A stretch of DNA of 64,000 bases. Source: Dehalococcoidales bacterium. Lineage in GTDB: Bacteria; Chloroflexota; Dehalococcoidia; Dehalococcoidales; UBA2162. A program made the translations under genes and the position numbers. The stretch spans positions 47,217 to 111,216 of the forward strand of contig JAFGCW010000048.1 in NCBI GenBank assembly GCA_016932435.1. The letters are read 5' to 3'. Position 1 is the first letter of the stretch. Each line of letters opens with the position of its first letter. This document shows, one piece after another, positions 36,467 to 44,414 of this stretch. Below the pieces are notes generated by a model. It had not been told where the DNA came from, made no database searches, and saw nothing but the letters and a program-made list of their open reading frames with translations.

Positions 36467-36706
36467 CTATATCTCCGAATCAGGGAAGAAAGTCAATATT
36501 CGTTCATCCTTTTCTTCTTTATAAAATGCCAAACCCTTCTTCAACGCGCATTCCACGCAGTAAAAAACAGTCGTTCCTCCCTCTTCTACCTCAACTCCGT
36601 CTTCTTCATCGGTCGCCAGATAACGCTCCGAATGAGGAACGATTTTCGTACATTCCTTGCACTGAATATCACCCAGTGATATATTTCCTCTTCTCATCTT
36701 CATCAA
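36467..36706 (-). CDS. Small zinc-ribbon-like protein of unknown function
   Basis: 79 residues with two cysteine pairs, CKEC near residues 16-19 and CVEC near 50-53, separated by an acidic stretch (DEEDGVEVEEGG). This looks like a minimal zinc knuckle. It lies between rsmI and metG on the same strand with short gaps, so it may have a role in RNA or translation, which is only inference. GGAGG is seen before the start. I do not recognise a named family. Confidence 0.6.
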   Translation of the reverse strand: MMKMRRGNISLGDIQCKECTKIVPHSERYLATDEEDGVEVEEGGTTVFYCVECALKKGLAFYKEEKDERILTFFPDSEI

Positions 36707-36725
36707 CCTCCTGAATAATTATACC

Positions 36726-37547
36726 TTAATTTGGTTTCGTGTTAAGCCACGTTCGATATAAGATTTTTCTTGAGAGTCCTGTTTCTTTTGATACTCTCGC
36801 GATTGCTTCCCGGGCAGATAAACCGGATTCACGCATCTCGTTAAGTTGTTCCTCGATTTCTTCTGTTACTTGAGGTTCCGTTTTTTCAGATTCACTCTCA
36901 ATAATCAGTGTAAATTCACCCTTCGGTTCGGTAAAGTGATTGATCGCTTCACTTAGCGTACCCTTGAACACCTCTTCGTGTATCTTGGTCAATTCCCGAC
37001 ACACAGCTATTTTTCTGTCGCCGAGAGTTTCAAGAATACTCTTCAGGGTAGCTGCCAGCCGATGCGGTGATTCAAGGATTATCAGCGTGCCGGGATCACT
37101 CTTTACCGAGTTCAGTATTTTCTGCCTGTCACCAGCTTTACGTGGAAGAAATCCCAGGTAGGTAAACCTGTCCGGCGGCAATCCGGAAACGCTTAAGGCG
37201 GAAACAATCACTGAGGCACCAGGAACCGGTACCACTGGGATATCTCTGTATTGCGCTGCTTTTATGAGTTCATATCCAGGATCCGATATACCGGGAGTTC
37301 CGGCTTCCGATACAAGTGCAACATCACCCTCTCCAAGACGATCCAAAATAAAATCCAGTTTAATCAACTTGTTATGCTCATAATAGCTGGTCATTGGAGT
37401 TTTGATATCATAATTGTTAAGGAGCCGCTTTGTTTTCCGTGTGTCTTCCGCAGCAATAAGCTTCACCTCTTTCAATATCCGGAGTGCACGCAACGAAATA
37501 TCCTCCAGATTACCTATAGGGGTAGCTATAACATAGAGGGTAGGCAT
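36726..37547 (-). CDS. rsmI: 16S rRNA (cytidine(1402)-2'-O)-methyltransferase
   Basis: 273 residues of the tetrapyrrole-methylase fold. LYVIATPIGNLEDISLRAL, AAEDTRKTKRLL, SEAGTPGISDPGYEL and VPVPGASVIVSALSVSGLP are family signatures. Methylates C1402 in the decoding centre of 16S rRNA. Followed on the same strand by the small zinc protein and metG. Confidence 0.96.
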   Translation of the reverse strand: MPTLYVIATPIGNLEDISLRALRILKEVKLIAAEDTRKTKRLLNNYDIKTPMTSYYEHNKLIKLDFILDRLGEGDVALVSEAGTPGISDPGYELIKAAQYRDIPVVPVPGASVIVSALSVSGLPPDRFTYLGFLPRKAGDRQKILNSVKSDPGTLIILESPHRLAATLKSILETLGDRKIAVCRELTKIHEEVFKGTLSEAINHFTEPKGEFTLIIESESEKTEPQVTEEIEEQLNEMRESGLSAREAIARVSKETGLSRKILYRTWLNTKPN

Positions 37548-37661
37548 CGACTTAATCTCCCCGCTGACTTATCGAGCCGCAAAAAATGACCTTTTCCACC
37601 TGATGAACCTTCGATATTATAGTCTACCATGTCCTAAGTGTCTAGATTATGACTCTGACAC

Positions 37662-37686
37662 AACGTGTTTTTTGTCTCCACACGTT
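37662..37686. promoter_or_regulatory. Inverted repeat in the rsmI/guaB3 divergent region
   Basis: AACGTGT (37662-37668) and ACACGTT (37680-37686) form a 7-bp perfect dyad with an 11-base spacer. It is roughly central in the 290-base divergent gap and could be an operator for either gene. No regulator is known. Confidence 0.35.
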
Positions 37687-37787
37687 TCATAAAGTGAGTG
37701 TTTGAAAGGTAACTACCAAGGTAATGTCATAATCATACTGAAGTTACTTCTCGATTTCTTCAGTAAAGGGAAATACCCCCTATTTTC

Positions 37788-37816
37788 TTGATTTACATCC
37801 TGAATTCTGGTATATT
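37788..37816 (+). promoter_or_regulatory. Sigma70-type promoter of the guaB3 gene
   Basis: TTGATT (37788-37793), a 17-bp spacer and TATATT (37811-37816). The start of transcription would be near 37823, just before the AAAGGGG ribosome site of the gene. Confidence 0.6.
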
Positions 37817-37837
37817 TCAAATAAAGGGGTGAAGAAC

Positions 37838-38980
37838 ATGACCACTCCCGGACGCAAGGAACTCCGACGTTCCTATGGATTCGACGAAGTCGCAATCGTT
37901 CCCGGTGACGTAACCATCAATCCTGACCAGACCAACATCGATTTTCAAATTGAAAACCATACCTTTGATATACCAGTCCTGACTGCATCTATGGATGCAG
38001 TAGTAGATGTCAATTTCGCTGCTCTAATGAGTAAGATGGGTGGACTCGGGATACTCCACCTAGAAGGAATCCAGACTCGTTACGCAAAACCTGCCGAAGT
38101 GCTGGCTGAACTCGCCGAAATACCTCAGCAGGAAGCCACAAAAACACTCCAGAGAATCTACTCGGAACCTATTAAGGAAAACCTCATCGGTCAGCGTATT
38201 GAAGAAATCAAGAAAGCCGGCGGTATCGCTGCTGTGGCGGCACTTCCCGCCAATACAAAGCGTTTCGCGCCGATAGCCGTTGAAGCCGGTGTAGACATAC
38301 TCACGGTGATGTCCACGGTTACATCCGCACGTCATATATCAAAAAGCGTCAGGGGACTTATATTCCAGGAACTGGTTGAATCCGTACCGGTCCCTGTAGT
38401 AGTCGGAAATTGCGTCAGTTACAGCGCCTGCCTTGAACTGATGAGAGCCGGGATATCAGCAGTACTGGTCGGAGTGGGACCCGGAGCCGAATGCACCACG
38501 AGAGAAGTCCTGGGTATAGGCGTTCCCCAGATAACTGCTGTGATCGATTGTGCCGCTGCCAGAGACCAATACCAGAAAGAATCCGGACGATACATACCGA
38601 TTGTTGCCGATGGAGGGATCCGCAAAGGCGGAGATCTCTGCAAAGCAATCGTTGCAGGTGCCGATGCGGTAATGATAGGCGCGCTCTTCGCCCAGGCTGA
38701 AGAATCTCCCGGACTTGGTTACAACTGGGGAATGGCAGCACCGCATGCAGCTCTTCCCAGGGGAACCCGCATCAAGATCGGCACTACCGGAACCCTGGAG
38801 CAGATACTGTTCGGACCATCATCGGTTACAGACGGCAGCCATAACCTTATAGGCGCTCTCCGGAATGCCATGGGGCTATGCGGAGCCGCCAACATCCGCG
38901 AAATGCACAAGGCCGAAATGGTGATCGCTCCGGCTATTTCCACTGAAGGTAAATCCTGGCAGATCGCCCAAGCCCAGTGA
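37838..38980 (+). CDS. GuaB3 family IMP dehydrogenase-related protein
   Basis: 380 residues of an IMPDH/GMPR-type barrel without the CBS domains of canonical GuaB. DIPVLTASMDAVVD near the start, the catalytic Cys219 in GAECTTRE, IVADGGIRKGGD and MIGALFA are present. GuaB3 proteins occur in actinobacteria, cyanobacteria and Chloroflexota beside or instead of GuaB; the role is in guanine nucleotide metabolism, but the exact reaction here is not proven. ATG 37838 has AAAGGGG eight bases upstream; GTG 37829 is less likely. Confidence 0.9.
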   Translation: MTTPGRKELRRSYGFDEVAIVPGDVTINPDQTNIDFQIENHTFDIPVLTASMDAVVDVNFAALMSKMGGLGILHLEGIQTRYAKPAEVLAELAEIPQQEATKTLQRIYSEPIKENLIGQRIEEIKKAGGIAAVAALPANTKRFAPIAVEAGVDILTVMSTVTSARHISKSVRGLIFQELVESVPVPVVVGNCVSYSACLELMRAGISAVLVGVGPGAECTTREVLGIGVPQITAVIDCAAARDQYQKESGRYIPIVADGGIRKGGDLCKAIVAGADAVMIGALFAQAEESPGLGYNWGMAAPHAALPRGTRIKIGTTGTLEQILFGPSSVTDGSHNLIGALRNAMGLCGAANIREMHKAEMVIAPAISTEGKSWQIAQAQ

Positions 38981-38984
38981 TACT

Positions 38985-39662
38985 ATGGACGACCAGCTTG
39001 AAAAAATCCGCAGGGCGTATGACCTGACGGTCGACCAATTCCGGAAAGGAATAGATCCCATGGAGAGTGTTCCTGGTGATATCAGGGACACACATTTTTT
39101 CCAGTCAATGGACTCCATACCAAATATTAACAGTGCTGCCACAGATATCAGGGAATACCTTTCTCCTGAAAAAGGCATGAAATTCCTTGATGCAGGCTGT
39201 TCGGCAAACTTGGCCAACTACAACCTCGGAGAATGGCCATCCACCTACTACGGTGTGGATATCAGCCCGGTTCTCATTGAAGCTATGAAAGACTATGCGG
39301 AGGGGAATAACATCCCTGTTGGCGGACTGTACGTCTCTGATATATCCAGCCTGCCCTTTGAAAACAGGTTCTTCGATATTGCCGCAGTGATCGGAGTACT
39401 TGAATACTGCACCTTTGAATATATATCTCAGGCACTTCAGGAGTTACACCGTGTATTAGAGACTGGTGCAAAAGCAGTCATCGACATACCAAATTCAGAC
39501 CACCCTCACGCTGCCGATATGCAAAGGTTGGAAACATACCTTGAGAGACCGAATTTCATTCATCCCCGTCCAGACTTCGAACACTTGCTAAAATCTCTAT
39601 ATAAAATCGAAAATACAGACGATTCACAGGTAATGATCAAGTATTTCGTTCGTTCCGTATAG
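38985..39662 (+). CDS. Class I SAM-dependent methyltransferase
   Basis: 225 residues with motif I FLDAGCSANLANYNLG (about 66-81), a VDIS acidic strand end and the FFDIAAVIGVLEYC motif IV. The GCSANLANYN loop is an unusual version of the GxGxG loop. Substrate unknown. It follows guaB3 after 4 bases, probably co-transcribed. Confidence 0.85.
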   Translation: MDDQLEKIRRAYDLTVDQFRKGIDPMESVPGDIRDTHFFQSMDSIPNINSAATDIREYLSPEKGMKFLDAGCSANLANYNLGEWPSTYYGVDISPVLIEAMKDYAEGNNIPVGGLYVSDISSLPFENRFFDIAAVIGVLEYCTFEYISQALQELHRVLETGAKAVIDIPNSDHPHAADMQRLETYLERPNFIHPRPDFEHLLKSLYKIENTDDSQVMIKYFVRSV

Positions 39663-39748
39663 AAACGGCTAATAACTGTAAATACCTGCTGGAAAAATTC
39701 GGTTTCCGGACGAAAGATATATGGGCGAAGGCAATAGAGTAATTACAA

Positions 39749-40468
39749 CTAAAAATCGTCTTCTATATCGCCATCGCTGACCTGTCGAATGACTGGTTCA
39801 TTTTTTTCACGTTTACGGGCTTTTGTAAAATCTGCTTTATCGATCGTTTTCCTGAGTTTATCAATATTACCTTCAGTCACAACAGCCATTACTCCAGCTT
39901 CCCACAAAGCCTCGAATTCCCCGGAGGTAATAATTGCCGGAATATGAGCAAGTAACGGTTTTTTAGGAAAACCGCCAAGTCTCTGCAGAATCATCAGGTC
40001 GTACCACGTCAAGGAATTTTCTTTCCCCTGCCCGATGGATACAAGAACAGCATCAACCGGCAGTTCCACTATCGATCGTAATACAGTATCATTGATCGTA
40101 GTATCTATCTCCAGTATCTTCCCTGTATCTCGTTCTTCAATTATCTCCAATGGTGTGCTTTCGGCAGGAAAGACTATAAAGTCACATCCCGCGTCTGTTA
40201 GTGGCTTCAGCTCTTTCTGTCGGGCACCTTTCAGCCAGACACCCCAGGGCAGGTCACCCGGCATCCCGGACACTGATTCAGCTTCAATACTTTTATCCCG
40301 GATATCGAGTAATAGGGCGTCTGACCTTGAATTATCTGCTTCACCCTTTGATACGAGCGACACCAGTTGAATTTTCCTTGCCGTAGGATCTGCCTTCTCT
40401 CTCCTGAATCCTATGGAAGCAGTGTCCACACGGGTCAGTTTGTTCAGTTTATCAATAAATTCACTCAT
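39749..40468 (-). CDS. Conserved-looking protein of unknown function
   Basis: 239 residues, soluble, with alternating hydrophobic strands and helices (ALLLDIRD, CDFIVFPAES, VDAVLVSIGQ, KPLLAHIPAIITSGEFEALWEAGVMAVVTEG) that suggest a TIM-barrel-like fold with a phosphate-type C-terminal GVMAVV segment. An acidic/basic tail follows. I do not recognise the family. It lies 21 bases downstream of the class V aminotransferase on the same strand and probably shares its transcript. Confidence 0.7.
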   Translation of the reverse strand: MSEFIDKLNKLTRVDTASIGFRREKADPTARKIQLVSLVSKGEADNSRSDALLLDIRDKSIEAESVSGMPGDLPWGVWLKGARQKELKPLTDAGCDFIVFPAESTPLEIIEERDTGKILEIDTTINDTVLRSIVELPVDAVLVSIGQGKENSLTWYDLMILQRLGGFPKKPLLAHIPAIITSGEFEALWEAGVMAVVTEGNIDKLRKTIDKADFTKARKREKNEPVIRQVSDGDIEDDF

Positions 40469-40489
40469 CGCAACCTCAATCCCCGGTAT

Positions 40490-41677
40490 TTAGTTGTTTT
40501 TCATATATTCAACCGCAGCCTTTACTCCGGCCCCTGGTTCAACCTTGTATCCTTCGAGCGCCAGCATCTTCTCAAGACTTGCCAGTACGAGTAGTACGTT
40601 TTCGGGATTCGATGAATATCCCATCAAACCGATACGCCAGACCAGTCCCTTTAAGGGACCTAAACCTCCACCGATCTCAAGGTTAAATCCGTTCAACAAA
40701 CCTTTTCGGACCGCTACGTCGTCTACACCGGAAGGTATGCGTACCGTAGTCAGCATACTGAGACGATGTCCTTCCTGGGCATGGAGTTCAAGTCCCATCG
40801 CCTCAAGGCCGGCTTTAACGGCATCACCATGCAATTGGTGACGTTTAATACGCTCCTCCATACCTTCTTCGAGTACCAACCTCAATGCTTCGTACAGAGC
40901 ATATACCATCGAAATAGGCGCAGTATGATGGTAAAATCTGTCGTTGGTCCAGTATGCAGAAAGCAGTGAAAGATCAAGGTACCAGCTCGGTACTTTCGTG
41001 CTGCGATTAGCGACTACATCCAGCGCTTTCTTGTTCACTGTGAACGGAGCCAGACCGGGAGGACATCCCAGACACTTCTGACTTCCGCTGTAACTGATAT
41101 CCACTCCCCAATAGTCAATGGCAAGTTCAGCACCGCCAAGGGAGGTAACCGTATCTGCAAGGAACAAGGCATCGTATTCTTTAGCCAGCCTTGATATCTC
41201 TTCCAAAGGCTGCAATACACCAGTTGAAGTCTCAGCATGAACCACCGCCACCATCTTCACCTTTTTCTCGGATTTCAGCGCAGCCTCTATATCAGCAGGA
41301 TCGATAATTTCACCCCACTCGGCCGGTACCTCGACCACTCTTGCCCCGCATCTCACCGCGTTTTCTACCATTCGCGCGCTGAAAAATCCGTTAACACCGA
41401 TAACTGCAACGTCCCCCGGCTCAAGGAAATTTATAAAACCGGCTTCCATTCCTGCCGATCCCGTACCCGAAATAGGGAAAGTAAGTTCGTTCTCGGTACG
41501 AAATACCGTTCTTAAAAGTTTTACGGTATCTTCCATCACAGTTATAAAATATGGGTCGAGATGACCCACCATGGGTGCCATCATAGCCATCTGCACGCGG
41601 GGGTGAACATTGCTGGGTCCCGGTCCCATGAGAATCCTGGTTGGAGCATCTATTTCCTTGTACGCTATATCAGACAC
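40490..41677 (-). CDS. Class V aminotransferase (serine-pyruvate/alanine-glyoxylate type)
   Basis: PLP enzyme of 395 residues. MGPGPSNVHPRV, SGTGSAGMEAG, HAETSTGV, ADTVTSLGG and the PLP lysine Lys201 in SGSQKCLGCPPG fit alanine-glyoxylate/serine-glyoxylate aminotransferases. In related organisms such a gene often supplies serine by reverse transamination of hydroxypyruvate with serA next to it; serA is absent here. GTG start with GGAGGTG nine bases upstream. A TATAAT on the minus strand (41721-41716) is its likely -10. Confidence 0.9.
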   Translation of the reverse strand: MSDIAYKEIDAPTRILMGPGPSNVHPRVQMAMMAPMVGHLDPYFITVMEDTVKLLRTVFRTENELTFPISGTGSAGMEAGFINFLEPGDVAVIGVNGFFSARMVENAVRCGARVVEVPAEWGEIIDPADIEAALKSEKKVKMVAVVHAETSTGVLQPLEEISRLAKEYDALFLADTVTSLGGAELAIDYWGVDISYSGSQKCLGCPPGLAPFTVNKKALDVVANRSTKVPSWYLDLSLLSAYWTNDRFYHHTAPISMVYALYEALRLVLEEGMEERIKRHQLHGDAVKAGLEAMGLELHAQEGHRLSMLTTVRIPSGVDDVAVRKGLLNGFNLEIGGGLGPLKGLVWRIGLMGYSSNPENVLLVLASLEKMLALEGYKVEPGAGVKAAVEYMKNN

Positions 41678-41775
41678 TGGTAAGCACCTCCTCTGTGTTT
41701 TCGAACAATAGAAACATTATATATGTTTTTATAACTGAATGGAAAGTCAGCCAACTGGTCTGATTCTAATCCGTT

Positions 41776-42999
41776 TTATGCCTGCCGGAGACTGCGGAAA
41801 ATATCACGGAAGGCTGGCCTCTTACCATACATCAACAGATAGGTCCTGAAGATCTTGGTGCCGATAAGGAACAGCGCTATTATACTGGCTAGTAATAGAA
41901 CCATGCTGAGGACTATTTGCCAGACAGGTATTTCACCCACAGCTAGTCTGATTATAGAGGACATTGGTGCAGTAATTGGAAATAACGTCAAAAACGTAGT
42001 CAGTGCATGATCGGTATGCTCAACCAGGAATGAGATCAATACGAGAGGTATCGCCGCCGGCATGATGAAAAAAAATGAGAGCTGCTGGCCATCCCTGTAG
42101 GTGGGCACTATCGCCCCGATGCATGCGAAAACAACAGCGAATAACAGATAACCGAGTATAAAATAACACAATCCGAATCCTATCAGTCTTCCCGGTATCT
42201 CCAGACTGGCAAACATTCCACCGATAGTGGTAGATGCCATACCTGCAACGAAATACGCGGTTACGAACCAGAACACAATCTGTAGAAATCCGGCGGCTCC
42301 CAGACCTATTATTTTACCCAACATCAACTGCTTTGCTGAAACAGATGAGAGCAGTATTTCCATCACCCTGTTTTCTTTTTCATCTCCCAGTCCCTCAATC
42401 AGCGTAAATGCCGCTGAAAGTACCGCTATCCAGAAAAGCATCATGAATATATAAGGAACCAAAAACACACTGACAACCCCACCCTGTTCTGTAGATACCT
42501 CACCGGTTTTTTCCAGCCTTGTGCTGTTGAACCAGACAGGATTTTTTATCCTATTTAACAGGTCGTCTTCAAACCGGTCTTTAAACAGATTGTTTATGAG
42601 GAAATTCCTGATCTCGTTTCGTACCGCTCCGGACATCTCGAGTTCGCGTTTTAATGTAAATCTGTCTATCTGTCCGGTCGATACATAATTCGGAGTAATC
42701 ACGAAGTACTCGTCGATATCCTCTGAGATCAGAGCAATTTTCGCATCTTCAAGAGAATTAAATTGTGTAAGTTCGATTTGAGCAGTCTGGCTGGTATCGA
42801 CGAATCCACCGATCTGATCAACGTAACCGATTGCCGGGATCTCGTCTTCCTCTTCGCCGGTCGTAATGTTCTGAAAAATCTGATAACCGCCGATGGCCGC
42901 AAATGAAATAAGAGGAAATAAAAGCGATATGATAATATACCCCTTTTGTTTAACAAGTCCTATAAATTCGTGCTTAATTACTCTGAGGATTTTATCCAT
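41776..42999 (-). CDS. ABC-2 type transporter permease (NatB-like)
   Basis: 407 residues. One N-terminal helix (about 18-38), a large external domain to about residue 175, then five or six C-terminal helices; GLGDEKENRVMEILLSSVSAKQLMLGKIIG is the conserved cytoplasmic segment of NatB-type permeases. With the ATPase encoded just upstream it forms an exporter, by family for Na+ or for small molecules; substrate unknown. Its ATG overlaps the ATPase stop codon by one base (TAATG). Confidence 0.9.
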   Translation of the reverse strand: MDKILRVIKHEFIGLVKQKGYIIISLLFPLISFAAIGGYQIFQNITTGEEEDEIPAIGYVDQIGGFVDTSQTAQIELTQFNSLEDAKIALISEDIDEYFVITPNYVSTGQIDRFTLKRELEMSGAVRNEIRNFLINNLFKDRFEDDLLNRIKNPVWFNSTRLEKTGEVSTEQGGVVSVFLVPYIFMMLFWIAVLSAAFTLIEGLGDEKENRVMEILLSSVSAKQLMLGKIIGLGAAGFLQIVFWFVTAYFVAGMASTTIGGMFASLEIPGRLIGFGLCYFILGYLLFAVVFACIGAIVPTYRDGQQLSFFFIMPAAIPLVLISFLVEHTDHALTTFLTLFPITAPMSSIIRLAVGEIPVWQIVLSMVLLLASIIALFLIGTKIFRTYLLMYGKRPAFRDIFRSLRQA

Positions 43000-43898
43000 T
43001 ATTGTTCTTCTTCCGCCATCTGGATAAAGATATCATTCAGACTGGGAGTCGATATCTCGAACCGGTTTACTTTTATTCCCTTCCCGACTAACTGGGTAAG
43101 GATATCCTGAGCCGAATATCCTTGATCAAGGAACAACTCCGTATGATCGCGGTAGTCATTGTGCCGCACAATTCCAGTCAGATCGGGTAGTTCACCCTCA
43201 TGTTCGAGTAATATCGAATTATTTCTAAACCTGGCTTTTATCTCCCCGATTTGCCCGTAAAGAACGTTCCTCCCCCTGTTGATCATAAATATGCGATCGC
43301 ACATTTCCTCGACTTCGTTCATCCTGTGTGTACTCATGATGATCGCCTTACCCTGGCTTCTCAGTTCCATAATGAGATTCTTCAATAACTCGGTGTTCAC
43401 CGGATCAAGACCGGCAGATGGTTCGTCAAGAATAATAAGTCCAGGGTCATGGATAATCGTGACAAGGAACTGAATAAGCTGCCCCATTCCTCGGCTGAGT
43501 TCCTCGATCTTCTTGTTGGCATGATCGAGCATTTCCACCCTGTCCAGCAACTCTTCAGCCCTGTTTCTCGCTTTACGTGTGTTGATACCTTTAAGGGAAG
43601 CAAGATAGACGATAGAGTCGATTACCTTGAGCTTCCTGTACATTCCCCGTTCTTCGGGAAGGTAGCCAATCCGATTCTTGGTACCATTACTGATTTTTTC
43701 ACCAAGTACGAATATTTCACCCATATCGGGTTTGATAATATCCATTATCATCCTGATTGTGGTGGTTTTTCCCGCGCCGTTAGGACCGATAAGCCCGAAG
43801 ATCTCTCCGTTTTTTACTTCAAAAGATACATTATCGACTACCCGGGTGAAGTTATACGTCTTGGATACTTCGGAAACGCTGACTACAATATTGTTCAT
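42999..43898 (-). CDS. ABC transporter ATP-binding protein (NatA-like)
   Basis: 299 residues from the ATG at 43898. Walker A GPNGAGKTT, Walker B LIILDEPSAGLDP, a signature reading LSRGMGQ (one glycine replaced by Arg), the H-loop STHRMNEVEEM and a C-terminal DUF4162-like domain. An upstream extension to 43997 has no support. A TATAAT (43914-43909) ends ten bases before the ATG, with no Shine-Dalgarno. Confidence 0.92.
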   Translation of the reverse strand: MNNIVVSVSEVSKTYNFTRVVDNVSFEVKNGEIFGLIGPNGAGKTTTIRMIMDIIKPDMGEIFVLGEKISNGTKNRIGYLPEERGMYRKLKVIDSIVYLASLKGINTRKARNRAEELLDRVEMLDHANKKIEELSRGMGQLIQFLVTIIHDPGLIILDEPSAGLDPVNTELLKNLIMELRSQGKAIIMSTHRMNEVEEMCDRIFMINRGRNVLYGQIGEIKARFRNNSILLEHEGELPDLTGIVRHNDYRDHTELFLDQGYSAQDILTQLVGKGIKVNRFEISTPSLNDIFIQMAEEEQ

Positions 43899-44026
43899 GT
43901 TGAGACATATTATATCATCATTTCTTACGATGACGGAACACCCCTTTTCATCATAATATTGGAGACCGGATATAAATGTATAAGGGTAGTCAAACATATC
44001 TGAAAACGAATTGTCGTCATGATGCC

Positions 44027-44087
44027 TTGATGCGATAACATACTAACGCTATAACGTCTTGACGTAATAACATACTAGTGCTATAAT
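44027..44087 (+). promoter_or_regulatory. Tandemly duplicated promoter upstream of the RHH gene
   Basis: Two imperfect copies of a 32-bp unit each contain a full promoter: TTGATG (44027-44032) with 17 bp to TATAAC (44050-44055), and TTGACG (44059-44064) with 17 bp to TATAAT (44082-44087). The core ATAACATACTA is identical in both copies. The second copy would start transcription near 44094, 22 bases before the ATG. Confidence 0.75.
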
Positions 44088-44115
44088 GCTATTCGCAATT
44101 TAATCGGTGGGGATT

Positions 44116-44274
44116 ATGTTAAATAAACCAGATAAAAAAAAGGTACGAACGACAATATACCTCCCGGAGGAAATTCACGAAGCCATACGGATAAGGGCGG
44201 TGAGAAATCGTGTCTCTATGACTCAGATCATAACGGAGGTGGTTCAACAGTATTTAAAAGAAAACGTGAAATAA
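44116..44274 (+). CDS. Ribbon-helix-helix (Arc/CopG-type) DNA-binding protein
   Basis: 52 residues: a basic arm (KPDKKKVR), the beta strand TTIYLP, then helix A EEIHEAIRIRAVRN and helix B SMTQIITEVVQQYLKEN. This is the classic RHH dimer pattern. GGTGGGG lies before the ATG. No toxin gene follows in the usual antitoxin-toxin position, so it is more likely a free regulator, perhaps of its own duplicated promoter or of the GH3 gene 140 bases downstream. Confidence 0.82.
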   Translation: MLNKPDKKKVRTTIYLPEEIHEAIRIRAVRNRVSMTQIITEVVQQYLKENVK

Positions 44275-44414
44275 CAGTCCAGTACAATAGCTGAAGCTTG
44301 TATAAGTTAGTAATAGAAATCTTTCAACCTGAAAGTCGAGCTTAGCGAATAATATATTTGATACGAGAGAGTAATAATCCTTTCAAAAAAGGTATCAACT
44401 TTGGAGATGCAGAT

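Noticed and set aside
43899..43997. 33-residue N-terminal extension of the NatA-like ATPase
   Set aside because: The extension is unlike ABC ATPases, and a -10 box lies within it just before the internal ATG.
44116..44274. Toxin-antitoxin module with the RHH protein as antitoxin
   Set aside because: No small toxin-like frame is adjacent; the next gene is the 543-residue GH3 enzyme.
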